From a bacterium (GTDB lineage: Bacteria; Latescibacterota; Latescibacteria; Latescibacterales; Latescibacteraceae), in NCBI GenBank assembly GCA_021372535.1, contig JAJFUH010000110.1, positions 1 through 19,246 of the forward strand: a DNA stretch of 19,246 bases, given 5' to 3'. This document shows, piece by piece, positions 1 to 7,558 of this stretch. A program made the position numbers and the translations under genes. A model generated the notes under the pieces. It ran no database searches. It was not told where the DNA came from and saw nothing but the letters and a program-made list of their open reading frames with translations. Positions within the stretch are counted from its first letter, which is position 1, and every line of letters starts with the position of its first letter.

Positions 1-1
1 G

Positions 2-889
2 TCATAGGCGCTGCGCCTCATCGAGCGCTCCCAGAACTTCTGGCACCCCGAGTCCTTCCATGGTTTTATCACGGGACGAAACAACCGAAACACCGTGGCC
101 GGGCGGTTTCCATATCGCCGGGTCCGTCGGTCCGAATAGAACCACACTCGCCGTTCCGCAGAAGACGGCGCAGTGACTCACGCCCGAATCATTACCCAGA
201 TAAAGCGATGCGCCGGATAATACTCGACACAGACTTTCAATCGTTTCCGGCTTCACAATCCCGAACCGTTCCCCCATCATACGTTCGAATCCGCGCTCAA
301 TCTCCGCAGGACCGAGAACGAAAGTCGTTTCGTCTCTCCACGTTTCCGCTACGCTTATAAAACGCTCTATCGGCCAGTTCTTTGTCATTCCGCCGCTTCC
401 GGGGTGTATAACCAGCCCTTTTCTTTGGCTCACGGAATTTTTCTGTCCGGACGGTATGGAATCGCACACCGTTTTCCGATGATTTCTGTTCCGCCTTATG
501 ATGCCTGCCAGATGCACGGTAATATGGTCGCGCCAGGCCTTCGGCGGATTCGGGTCACGAATGAAACATCGTCCTGCGCCGGCGGATAGTACTCTCTTTT
601 TCAGGCGCTTACTGTCGCCCGCAGTAAAAAAAAATACCTCATCATAGTCAGAAAAAAAGGAGCGGAGAAAGGGGGATGGTTCGTTTTCAGAGAAAATCCC
701 GGAATAATCCGCCGTATCGACATGAAAAAAACCGTCGAACATGCCGGACAAACGGGCGACTGCGAGCATGGTCGCATTTCCGAGCACACGGAGATTCGAA
801 TCGGGATTCAACTGCCTGAGACATGCCGCGACCGGAAGGGTCAGGATACAGTCGCCAAGCCCGCCGGTTCGGACAAGGAGAATATTCAT
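2..889 (-). CDS. Glycosyltransferase family 9 (ADP-heptose:LPS heptosyltransferase type)
   Basis: This 295-residue protein is probably a cytoplasmic or membrane-associated enzyme that moves a heptose or similar sugar from a nucleotide donor to a lipopolysaccharide core or other glycan. Seen directly: the N-terminal motif RTGGLGDCILTLP (residues 7-19) with an Asp at position 13, where WaaC/WaaF enzymes carry their catalytic Asp. There is also the donor-site loop IHPGSGGMTKNWP (161-173) and the C-terminal motif LGNDSGVSHCAVFCGT (231-246) followed by LFGPTDPAIW, all GT9 hallmarks. Length is slightly short for the family (usually 320-350) but both ends look intact. The start ATG overlaps the TGA of the upstream CoaC gene by 4 nt, so translation is probably coupled. 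The exact sugar and acceptor cannot be read from sequence. Confidence 0.88.
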   Translation of the reverse strand: MNILLVRTGGLGDCILTLPVAACLRQLNPDSNLRVLGNATMLAVARLSGMFDGFFHVDTADYSGIFSENEPSPFLRSFFSDYDEVFFFTAGDSKRLKKRVLSAGAGRCFIRDPNPPKAWRDHITVHLAGIIRRNRNHRKTVCDSIPSGQKNSVSQRKGLVIHPGSGGMTKNWPIERFISVAETWRDETTFVLGPAEIERGFERMMGERFGIVKPETIESLCRVLSGASLYLGNDSGVSHCAVFCGTASVVLFGPTDPAIWKPPGHGVSVVSSRDKTMEGLGVPEVLGALDEAQRL

Positions 890-1437
890 CTCCGGATAAG
901 TTCGAGGGCGGTTTCGAGAATATCTTCGATTTTAGCCATGCGGCCCATTCCGGTACGGCCGTCGGCAAGCTTGCCTTCTTCCGGCCCGATAAACCGGACG
1001 CCGACCTTTTCCAAAATCTCCACATTGTTTTTAACCATGGGATTTTCCCACATCCGGTCGTTCATCGCCGGGGCCATAAGAACCGGTACGGTGGACATCA
1101 TGGTCAGAACCGTCGTGCTTACAAGGTCATCGGCGATTCCGTGGGCGGCTTTCCCGATGATATTCGCCGTGGCGGGAGCGATGATAAGTATGTCCGCCCT
1201 GTCGGCAAGGGCAATATGCTCGAGGTCCCACTTGTTTTCACGGTCGAACATGTGTACGGCAACGGGATTTTGAGAAAGCGTTTCAAGTGTCAGAGCCGAG
1301 ATGAATTGCGTCGCGCTTTCGGTCATGATCACAAGGACTTCGGCGTTTGCAGACTTCAATTCACGAACCAGCATGGCACTTTTATAGGCCGCAATTCCTG
1401 CAGTAACAGCAACCACAACAGTCCTGTCCCTAAACAT
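886..1437 (-). CDS. coaC: Stand-alone phosphopantothenoylcysteine decarboxylase (flavoprotein, CoaC domain only)
   Basis: An FMN-binding HFCD-family flavoprotein that decarboxylates 4'-phosphopantothenoylcysteine in coenzyme A synthesis. Seen: the N-terminal VTAGIAAYKS flavin loop (11-20), the active-site His in LEHIALAD (H74), IIAPATANIIGK (85-96), GIADDLVSTT (100-109) and the substrate-clamp motif APAMNDRMW (122-130, N126). These align well with E. coli Dfp His75 and Asn125. Two oddities stand out. The protein stops at 183 residues, so the CoaB ligase half of the usual CoaBC fusion is absent here. The cysteine expected in the LACGxxGxGRM motif (E. coli Cys158) is Asp159 (LADGRTGMGRM). A ribosome site GGGGGA lies about 7 nt before the ATG. 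A different HFCD decarboxylase activity is possible, but the PAMNxxMW motif argues for CoaC. Confidence 0.85.
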   Translation of the reverse strand: MFRDRTVVVAVTAGIAAYKSAMLVRELKSANAEVLVIMTESATQFISALTLETLSQNPVAVHMFDRENKWDLEHIALADRADILIIAPATANIIGKAAHGIADDLVSTTVLTMMSTVPVLMAPAMNDRMWENPMVKNNVEILEKVGVRFIGPEEGKLADGRTGMGRMAKIEDILETALELIRR

Positions 1438-1481
1438 TTCTGCGTCCCCCGGGGTTTGTATGGAGTATTATTGGTCTGGTG

Positions 1482-1487
1482 ATTATA
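1482..1487 (-). promoter_or_regulatory. Candidate -10 box upstream of coaC
   Basis: A perfect TATAAT hexamer is read on the minus strand 45 nt before the coaC ATG. No good -35 hexamer is found at 16-18 nt (the best are TGTTTA or ATGTTT), so promoter strength and start site are uncertain. Its position, after the end of the propeller gene and just before coaC, fits a separate transcription unit for coaC and the GT9 gene. Confidence 0.4.
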
Positions 1488-1534
1488 CAGTGACATCATT
1501 GAGTAAACATGCGTAGAATATATGCACGTTTCCT

Positions 1535-1576
1535 GTCCCCCTTTCGATAAGGGGGGACTACAGGGGGGATCTTCGT
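1535..1576. repeat. C-tract/G-tract hairpin repeat
   Basis: CCCCCTT (1537-1543) and AAGGGGG (1549-1555) form a 7-bp hairpin with a 5-nt loop. A second G-tract, CAGGGGGGATC, follows at about 1561-1571. No T-tract follows on either strand, so this is not a clear intrinsic terminator. Its layout (C-tract, G-tract, then CAGGGGG) resembles the repeat at 15998-16034, which suggests a dispersed intergenic repeat family. Confidence 0.5.
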
Positions 1577-1643
1577 AACCTGTTGATTCACTTGATACCC
1601 CTGTCCTTCGGACATCTTCTTTTTTCGCCCGGCAGCTTCTCCC

Positions 1644-3743
1644 CTACCGCATCAGGAGCAGCTTGCGATTGACCACAGTATTTTTCCATGTCAGATTCAC
1701 AAGATACATGCCGGAAGAGACTGCCCTTCCCTCGGAGTCGGCCCCGTTCCACAAAACGGTATGAACACCCGCCGTCATCGTATCGGCAAGGAGCGTCTGT
1801 ACGACCTGCCCGGCGATATTATAGATAACCACCTTCGTGTATCCGTCCCCGGGAAGAGTGAACTCTATCTGGGTAACGGGATTGAACGGATTCGGGTAAT
1901 TACCGAGAATTTTCGGCGCCGTTACCGATGATTTCTGAGTGCTTCCCTGATCGTCACCCGTAGACAGGCGGGTCACACCGCCCGTTGTGCCAAACCATTT
2001 CACGCCGTTTTTATCGACAGCGATGGACAGCACCCTCATGCTGCCGAGGTTCTTTCCGGCCGGATACTGAGAAATCGACCAGCCGTTTGAAACAGCGATA
2101 CCGTTCATGGTACCGAACCATATCCTGCCGTCGATATCAACGGCAATCGCCCGTGTATCGTTGACAGGAAGTCCGTTTTGCATGGTATAGGTCTTCCATG
2201 TCTTGCCGTCGTATCTCGCGACACCGTTATATGTCCCGAACCATTTCACATTGTCACGACCGATACCGATAGCCCTGACCGGCCTCGAAGCGAGCAGGTT
2301 TTCACTCCAGTACTGTTTCCATCTCGTACCGTCGAAACTCGCGGCTCCGCCGTACGTGCCGAACCATTTCACATTGTCCCTGTCCACCGCCACAGCTTCG
2401 ACATTATTGTTCGCAAGCCCGTCGCGCTCTGTGTACGTCTGCCACTCGACGCCGTCGAAGCTCGATACTCCCCCTCCGTTCGTGGCGAACCATTTCACAT
2501 TGTCACGGTCAACGGCGACAGCCCTTACCTCGTCGCACGCAAGTCCATCCTTCACTGTGTAGGTTCTCCATTCCGACCCGTCGAAGCTCGACACACCTTT
2601 ACCGAATGTGGCGAACCAGATTACACCGTCCCTGTCGACCACCGTACCACGTACATCGTTGCCAGCAAGACTGTCAGCCGTCGTAAAGGTATTCCAGCCT
2701 ATCCCGTCAAAAGCGGAGACTCCCGCGGATGTGCCGATCCACGGCATCCCGTCCTGATCACACGCCACGGCATACACCGTATTGCCCGCAGGATCGTTAT
2801 CGAACGCGAAAACGGACCATTTCACACCGTCATAGCGGGTAATCCCGCCGCCGTATGTGCCGAAATACACCACATCACCCGATGTAACAATGGATGTCAC
2901 AGCGCCAGCAGCAAGACCGTCCGCCTCGGTATAGCTCTTCCACTCTTTTCCGTCATAGACCGAAACACCGAGATCGGTGCCTACCCATATCCTGCCGTCG
3001 GCGCCAGCGGCAATCGACTGAACATTTTCCGATAACAGGCCATCACGCCGTGTATAGCCTGTCCATGAAGAACCGTCGAAGCTCGACACGCCGACCTCCG
3101 TGCCGAACCACATGGTATTGTCAGGATCGACGGAAACAGCCACGACAGTGTTTGAAATCAGCCCGTCCCTGGACGTATAGGTTTTCCAGCTCTTCCCGTC
3201 ATAGCTCGATACACCGGCCAGGGTCGCAAACCACTTGACTCCGTTTCTGTCAACGGCGATGTCAACGACCATATTATTGGCAAGACCGTTTTCACGCCTG
3301 TATGTGTTCCAGAAAACACCGTTGCAGCTCGATACGCCGTCCGTCGTACCAAACCACTTGATGCCCTGAAGGTCGATGGCGCTTGACAGAACGGTATTGT
3401 TCGCCAGACCGTCTTTTTCCGTGAACGTCGACCATTTGAAGCCGCTGAAAACAGATACTCCGCTGTTTGTTCCTATCCACATCAGGCCATTTTTGTCACG
3501 GCTGAGCGTATTCACGGTATTACCGGCAAGGCCGTCCTTCGCCATGTATTTCTGCGAAGTGTCATTATGCGTATCCCACAGTACAAGCCCTCCCGGTGTC
3601 CCACACCAGAGCGCTTCGCCATCCGGAACGATATCGAGGATATAGTTACCGTTCGACCATGTATTCCAGATTTCACCCGCGGAAGCGGGGATATATGCGG
3701 CAATCATTATGACAAACGCCGCAATTATTGTTCTCCGAATCAT
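1644..3743 (-). CDS. Secreted 14-bladed two-component-regulator-type beta-propeller protein with C-terminal sorting domain
   Basis: The 699-residue product has a signal peptide (1-23, MIRRTIIAAFVIMIAAY... with an ASA-G cleavage site). Fourteen tandem repeats of about 40 residues follow, each with a W-x-G/A-T-x-x-G core and linkers such as FDG-x-x-W-x-x-YT-x-x-DGLA-N-x-V-x-x-I-x-VD. These are Reg_prop blades. Fourteen equals two seven-bladed propellers, the arrangement found in the periplasmic sensors of Bacteroides hybrid two-component systems, but here no transmembrane helix, kinase or Y_Y_Y domain follows. Instead a short linker leads to a C-terminal domain (about 611-699) starting NYPNPFNP, with VVIYNIAGQVV and SSGMYLVNL. 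This is a FlgD-like/type IX-type sorting domain, implying export and surface attachment or release. The start has AGAGGTGA just upstream and lies 21 nt after the folC stop. The ligand is unknown. Confidence 0.9.
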   Translation of the reverse strand: MIRRTIIAAFVIMIAAYIPASAGEIWNTWSNGNYILDIVPDGEALWCGTPGGLVLWDTHNDTSQKYMAKDGLAGNTVNTLSRDKNGLMWIGTNSGVSVFSGFKWSTFTEKDGLANNTVLSSAIDLQGIKWFGTTDGVSSCNGVFWNTYRRENGLANNMVVDIAVDRNGVKWFATLAGVSSYDGKSWKTYTSRDGLISNTVVAVSVDPDNTMWFGTEVGVSSFDGSSWTGYTRRDGLLSENVQSIAAGADGRIWVGTDLGVSVYDGKEWKSYTEADGLAAGAVTSIVTSGDVVYFGTYGGGITRYDGVKWSVFAFDNDPAGNTVYAVACDQDGMPWIGTSAGVSAFDGIGWNTFTTADSLAGNDVRGTVVDRDGVIWFATFGKGVSSFDGSEWRTYTVKDGLACDEVRAVAVDRDNVKWFATNGGGVSSFDGVEWQTYTERDGLANNNVEAVAVDRDNVKWFGTYGGAASFDGTRWKQYWSENLLASRPVRAIGIGRDNVKWFGTYNGVARYDGKTWKTYTMQNGLPVNDTRAIAVDIDGRIWFGTMNGIAVSNGWSISQYPAGKNLGSMRVLSIAVDKNGVKWFGTTGGVTRLSTGDDQGSTQKSSVTAPKILGNYPNPFNPVTQIEFTLPGDGYTKVVIYNIAGQVVQTLLADTMTAGVHTVLWNGADSEGRAVSSGMYLVNLTWKNTVVNRKLLLMR

Positions 3744-3764
3744 ACAATCACCTCTTTAATCCTC

Positions 3765-5093
3765 TCATGATGCTGCACTGACAACATCGTCAAATTCTTC
3801 GATACTGTAACGCCTGAGTATTTCTCCCACAAGATAGAGCGAACCGGTCGCAATGACAAGCCCGTTTTCCCCGGCAAGTTCGATCGCCCGATCCAGCGCG
3901 CCGGTGGGATTTTTCTCCACAAACTTCGTCACGGTGCCCGGCGAATGCCCGGCAAGTTCATCCGCATCCATGGCGCGTGGATTATTAACCTGTGTCAGCA
4001 CAAACCGTGATGCCGTCTTTCCGAGTATTTCGAGCACATCACGGACATCCTTGTCACGGCACATGCCGACAAGGGCAACGACACGCTCCCGCCGGGCAAG
4101 AGACGATATATATTCATGAACCATTTTCATGGCGCCGGTATTACACGCGCCGTCAACAACAACTATCGGATTCTCAGTCACATGCTGGAGCCTTCCGGGC
4201 CACTTGACATGCCTGATGCCCTCACGTGCCGTATCCTCGTTTACGGGATACCCCCGCTGTGATAGAACCTCGAGCGCGGCGAGAGAGACTGCGGTATTCT
4301 CATACTGCATCGCGCCGTTAAGCTGAATGTGAACGTTGTCCAGTGTCCACCGGGTTCCGCTGTAGTTTATGCCACCGCTTGCAATATCGTACTGGACATC
4401 ACGCCCGATAATGACAAGCTGTGCTCCCGCCTCACGAGCCTTCGACTCGAGGACACCGAGTACTGCTCCGTCCTGCGGGGCGCTGATTACCGGTATACCG
4501 GGCTTGATGATGCCCGCTTTCTCACGGGCGATCTGCTCGGGCGTATCACCGAGCTTGCCTCGGTGATCCATCGAGATCGAAGTTATGACCGAAACATCCG
4601 GCTCGATAACATTCGTGGAATCGAGCCGCCCGCCCATCCCGACTTCCAGAACCGTAACATCGAGGTCGTTCCGGGCAAAATAATCGAAGGCGAGCGCTGT
4701 CCAGACTTCAAAAAAAGTCAGGCTTTCGAATCGCCCGGTTATCTCCTTAATCCGGTTTACCGATTTGACAACCTCTTCACATGATATACAGACGCCGTTC
4801 TGACGAATTCGTTCCCGGAAAGTGATAAGATGAGGCGAAGTGTACAGGCCGGTCTTCAAACCGGCCTCACGAAGTACAGAGTCTATCATTGCACAGACCG
4901 AACCCTTACCGTTCGTACCGGCGACATGAACGTACCGGCCATGTTCATGGGGACTACCCAGGGCATGGAGATAATCTCGGTACCGGTCGAGATTGAAATG
5001 GACAGTATCGTACTTCCACCCGGCGTGACGTTCATAGTCTATAAAGCTGTAGAGAAACCGGAGCGCCTCCTCGTATGTCGATACCTGGCTCAT
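3765..5093 (-). CDS. folC: Bifunctional folylpolyglutamate synthase / dihydrofolate synthase
   Basis: A cytoplasmic Mur-ligase-family enzyme of 442 residues that adds glutamate to dihydropteroate and/or folates using ATP. Seen: the P-loop AGTNGKGSV (58-66), TSPHLITFRERI (85-96), the Glu-containing LEVGMGGRLDSTN (149-161), ISMDHRGKLGDT (173-184) and EKAGIIKPG (191-199), whose Lys (K192) fits the carbamylated lysine of the family. Length is normal. The C-terminal domain motif usually written DGAHNP reads DGACNT (C317), so the conserved His is replaced by Cys. The start ATG overlaps the TGA of the upstream NfnB-like gene by 4 nt, indicating coupled translation. It is probably co-transcribed with nfnA-nfnB and the propeller gene. 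The bifunctional versus monofunctional assignment is not resolved. Confidence 0.9.
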   Translation of the reverse strand: MSQVSTYEEALRFLYSFIDYERHAGWKYDTVHFNLDRYRDYLHALGSPHEHGRYVHVAGTNGKGSVCAMIDSVLREAGLKTGLYTSPHLITFRERIRQNGVCISCEEVVKSVNRIKEITGRFESLTFFEVWTALAFDYFARNDLDVTVLEVGMGGRLDSTNVIEPDVSVITSISMDHRGKLGDTPEQIAREKAGIIKPGIPVISAPQDGAVLGVLESKAREAGAQLVIIGRDVQYDIASGGINYSGTRWTLDNVHIQLNGAMQYENTAVSLAALEVLSQRGYPVNEDTAREGIRHVKWPGRLQHVTENPIVVVDGACNTGAMKMVHEYISSLARRERVVALVGMCRDKDVRDVLEILGKTASRFVLTQVNNPRAMDADELAGHSPGTVTKFVEKNPTGALDRAIELAGENGLVIATGSLYLVGEILRRYSIEEFDDVVSAAS

Positions 5094-6493
5094 GAGCGTG
5101 CTTTCATAACACGTTCATGGATACTTTGCGCGGCCCGCCTGCCCGCGCCCATCGCCTGAATAACCGTGGCGGCCCCGGTAACGATATCTCCTCCGGCATA
5201 TACCCGTTCCTTGCCGGTCTTGCCGGTCTCATCTGCGATAATATTGCCCCACTTGTTAATCGGCAGATCGGGTGTCGTCCTCGGAACAAGGGGATTCGGC
5301 AGATTTCCGATAGCAACGATGGCTGTATCGATTTCCACATCGAATTCCGATCCGGGAATGGGAACCGGTCTCCGCCTGCCCGAAGCATCGGGCTCGCCGA
5401 GTTCCATTTTCAGACACCGCACCGCCTGCACCATGCTGCGGTCATCACCGATAAATTCAATCGGAGCAGTGAGAAACATGAACTCGATCCCTTCCTGGCC
5501 GGCATGATGTACTTCTTCGGCTCTTGCCGGCATCTCGTCTTTGCTCCGGCGATAGAGAACCATCACCTTTTCGGGACCGAGTCTCAGGGCGGTACGCGCT
5601 GAATCCATCGCCACATTTCCGCCGCCGAATACTGCCACGCGCCTGCTTTTCGGCATGGGGGTATCGTATTCGGGATAGAGGTAACCTTTCATGAGATTTG
5701 AACGGGTCAGATACTCGTTCGCGCTGAAAATACCGCCGAGATTTTCACCGGGTATGCCTAAAAACACCGGCGCGCCCGCTCCTGTGGCAACATATACCGA
5801 ATCGTACCCTTCATCGAGCAGGCCGTCGATGGTCTGTATGCGGCCGATAACAGCATTCACCCTGATTTTTACGCCGAGTTTTTCAAGGTATGATATTTCC
5901 GCCTGCACGATCACCTTGGGCAGCCTGAACTCCGGTATCCCGTACACAAGTACACCGCCGGGCTTGTGAAGGGCCTCGAAAATGGTCACCTCATGCCCCA
6001 GTTTCGCCAGATCACCTGCGGCTGTCAGTCCCGAGGGTCCCGAGCCTATGATCGCTATCTTCCTGCCGGTCGGCGGCGCGATCTGAGGCACAACCATATC
6101 GCCGTGGGCGCGTTCGTAGTCGGCGGCAAACCGTTCGAGCCTTCCGATGGCAACCGGTTCGCCCTTTTTACCCCGGACACACAGTACCTCGCACTGTTCC
6201 TCCTGGGGACAGACTCTTCCACATATTGCCGGAAGGGAATTCGTTTCCTTGAGTTTCCAGGCGGCCTCGATGAATTTCCCCTCTTTGATGAGTTTTATAA
6301 ATCCCGGAATATCGACACCGACCGGACATCCCGCCACGCATGGCCGTGCCTTGCACTGGAGGCACCGTTCCGCTTCCAGCATCGCTGTTTCGGCATCGTA
6401 CCCATTCGGTACTTCCCGAAAGTTCCTGACCCGTTGTTCCGGCGCCTGTTCGGGCATCGGCTGACGGGGTATACTCATGCTATTCTTTGCCAT
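5090..6493 (-). CDS. nfnB: NADPH-dependent ferredoxin:NAD+ oxidoreductase large subunit (NfnB/SudA; glutamate synthase small-chain-like)
   Basis: This 467-residue flavoprotein carries two [4Fe-4S]-type cysteine sets near its N-terminus: C44-x2-C47-x4-C52-x3-C56 and C91-x3-C95-x5-C101-x3-C105. An FAD Rossmann motif GSGPSGL (150-156) and a second dinucleotide fold VAVFGGGNVAMDSARTALRLG (about 287-307) for NADPH follow, then AGGDIVTGAATVIQAMGAGRRAA near the C-terminus. It resembles the glutamate synthase small chain (GltD). However, no GltB is present, and it sits directly after a ferredoxin-NADP reductase alpha subunit, which points to the NfnAB/sulfide dehydrogenase complex. That complex is cytoplasmic and couples NADH, NADPH and ferredoxin, in some organisms by electron bifurcation. 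The ATG overlaps the end of nfnA by 14 nt, with AAGAGAG just upstream. A second in-frame ATG (MSIPRQ) lies 15 nt later. Confidence 0.88.
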   Translation of the reverse strand: MAKNSMSIPRQPMPEQAPEQRVRNFREVPNGYDAETAMLEAERCLQCKARPCVAGCPVGVDIPGFIKLIKEGKFIEAAWKLKETNSLPAICGRVCPQEEQCEVLCVRGKKGEPVAIGRLERFAADYERAHGDMVVPQIAPPTGRKIAIIGSGPSGLTAAGDLAKLGHEVTIFEALHKPGGVLVYGIPEFRLPKVIVQAEISYLEKLGVKIRVNAVIGRIQTIDGLLDEGYDSVYVATGAGAPVFLGIPGENLGGIFSANEYLTRSNLMKGYLYPEYDTPMPKSRRVAVFGGGNVAMDSARTALRLGPEKVMVLYRRSKDEMPARAEEVHHAGQEGIEFMFLTAPIEFIGDDRSMVQAVRCLKMELGEPDASGRRRPVPIPGSEFDVEIDTAIVAIGNLPNPLVPRTTPDLPINKWGNIIADETGKTGKERVYAGGDIVTGAATVIQAMGAGRRAAQSIHERVMKARS

Positions 6494-7358
6494 CGAACGC
6501 TCTCTTTTTTATACAATTCGGATTCTCGTCTTCTTTAACGGGCTGCGCCGCCGCAGTCGCCTCACGCTCCTGATCCTTGAACATGTTGAGGCGGTGCATC
6601 AACTGGACAAAATCGACCTTGTGACCGTCAAACTCGGGGCCGTCCACACACACGAACTTCGTCTCCCCTCCGACCGTGATTCTGCACGCGCCGCACATGC
6701 CGGTGCCGTCGACCATGATCGCGTTGAGGCTGACTATCGTGGTGATTCCCATCGTTTTGGTCAATCCTGAGACCGCTTTCATCATGGGTACAGGGCCGAT
6801 TGCCACGGCAAAATCGAAGTGATCGCCTTTTTCGGCCCGTTCCTTCAAAACATCAGTAACAAAGCCCTTCTGGCCGTATGAACCATCATCGGTCGCTATA
6901 TAGACTTCATCGGACGCCCTGCGCATCCAGTCCTCGAGTATGACCAAATCTCTGGTCCTTCCGCCGAGGATCGAGGTCACACGGTTTCCGGCTGCCCTGA
7001 ACGCCTGGGCAATAGGGTGAATCGGAGCTATGCCGATTCCTCCGCCGACACAAACCACATGGCCGTAACGCTCGATGTGTGTGGGATGGCCAAGCGGCCC
7101 GACCACATCGAGTATCCCTTCCGAGATGGGCATCTCTTCGAAATACGCCGTGGATTTCCCGGTTCGCTGAGAAATGATGGTGATCGTTCCTTTTTCCGGG
7201 TCGGCATCGGCTATGGTCAGGGGAATACGCTCCCCCTTCTCATAGAATCGCAGAATAACAAACTGTCCCGCTTTACGGGACCTCGCAATTTCAGGAGCGA
7301 GCAGAACCGCCTGTGTTACTCCGGGAGCAATGATTTTTTTCTCCAGAATCTGAAACAT
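6480..7358 (-). CDS. nfnA: Ferredoxin-NADP+ reductase subunit alpha (NfnA/SudB)
   Basis: The 292-residue small subunit of the NfnAB/SudAB oxidoreductase. Seen: an FAD-binding barrel with GQFVILRFYEKGERIPLTIAD (31-51, R44-I-P-L-T), the NAD-binding motif VCVGGGIGIAP (102-112) and a C-terminal [2Fe-2S] cluster site DGTGMCGACR...FVCVDGPEFDGHKVDF with C222, C225 and C237. This arrangement is typical of NfnA and of dihydroorotate dehydrogenase electron-transfer subunits (PyrK). The following nfnB, overlapping by 14 nt, favours NfnA. The protein ends with a charged tail (about 262-292). It is the first gene of a presumed nfnA-nfnB-folC-propeller unit. A GAGG lies 11 nt before the ATG. An out-of-frame ATG lies between the two. 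Confidence 0.9.
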   Translation of the reverse strand: MFQILEKKIIAPGVTQAVLLAPEIARSRKAGQFVILRFYEKGERIPLTIADADPEKGTITIISQRTGKSTAYFEEMPISEGILDVVGPLGHPTHIERYGHVVCVGGGIGIAPIHPIAQAFRAAGNRVTSILGGRTRDLVILEDWMRRASDEVYIATDDGSYGQKGFVTDVLKERAEKGDHFDFAVAIGPVPMMKAVSGLTKTMGITTIVSLNAIMVDGTGMCGACRITVGGETKFVCVDGPEFDGHKVDFVQLMHRLNMFKDQEREATAAAQPVKEDENPNCIKKRAFDGKE

Positions 7359-7410
7359 CGTTCCATGAACCTCGTTTTATATGTTAAAATAAGCTGATTT
7401 ACTGTGGTTA

Positions 7411-7439
7411 AAGATACATAAAACGAAATAAAAATACAA
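7411..7439 (-). promoter_or_regulatory. Candidate sigma70-type promoter upstream of nfnA
   Basis: On the minus strand TTGTAT (7439-7434) and TATCTT (7416-7411) are separated by 17 nt, about 50 nt before the nfnA ATG, in an AT-rich gap between a terminator and the gene. The -35 box matches consensus at only three positions and the -10 box at four, so this is weak. The position is right for an operon promoter. Confidence 0.3.
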
Positions 7440-7493
7440 GGATAATACAGATTTTATGAACACTGTTTTCAGCATCGGAAATTGCAGCCAAAA

Positions 7494-7528
7494 ACAGAAA
7501 AGTCCCGGACAAACCATAGCCCGGGACT
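7494..7528 (-). terminator. Intrinsic terminator after the ctpA-type gene
   Basis: On the minus strand AGTCCCGG (7528-7521) pairs perfectly with CCGGGACT (7508-7501) around a 12-nt loop, and is followed at once by TTTTCTGTTTTT. It lies 30 nt past the stop codon of the S41 protease gene. It is a textbook rho-independent terminator and marks the end of the dpm1-GT2-ctpA unit. Confidence 0.85.
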
Positions 7529-7558
7529 CTTCGATATTCTCAGAAAAAATGCGGGATT

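Noticed and set aside
722-1482. Overlapping plus-strand open frames opposite coaC
   Set aside because: Both are opposite well supported GT9 and CoaC genes and show no recognisable motifs.
2178-3035. Plus-strand open frame of 285 codons
   Set aside because: It is the antisense of the repetitive propeller gene. Its apparent repeats (EPFHIVTV...) simply mirror the blade repeats.
5090-6493. Glutamate synthase small subunit (GltD)
   Set aside because: The fold is shared, but no GltB large chain is nearby and the gene overlaps nfnA, so NfnB/SudA fits better.
6480-7358. Dihydroorotate dehydrogenase electron-transfer subunit (PyrK)
   Set aside because: The cluster and flavin motifs are similar, but no pyrD is adjacent and the NfnB-like gene follows with overlap.
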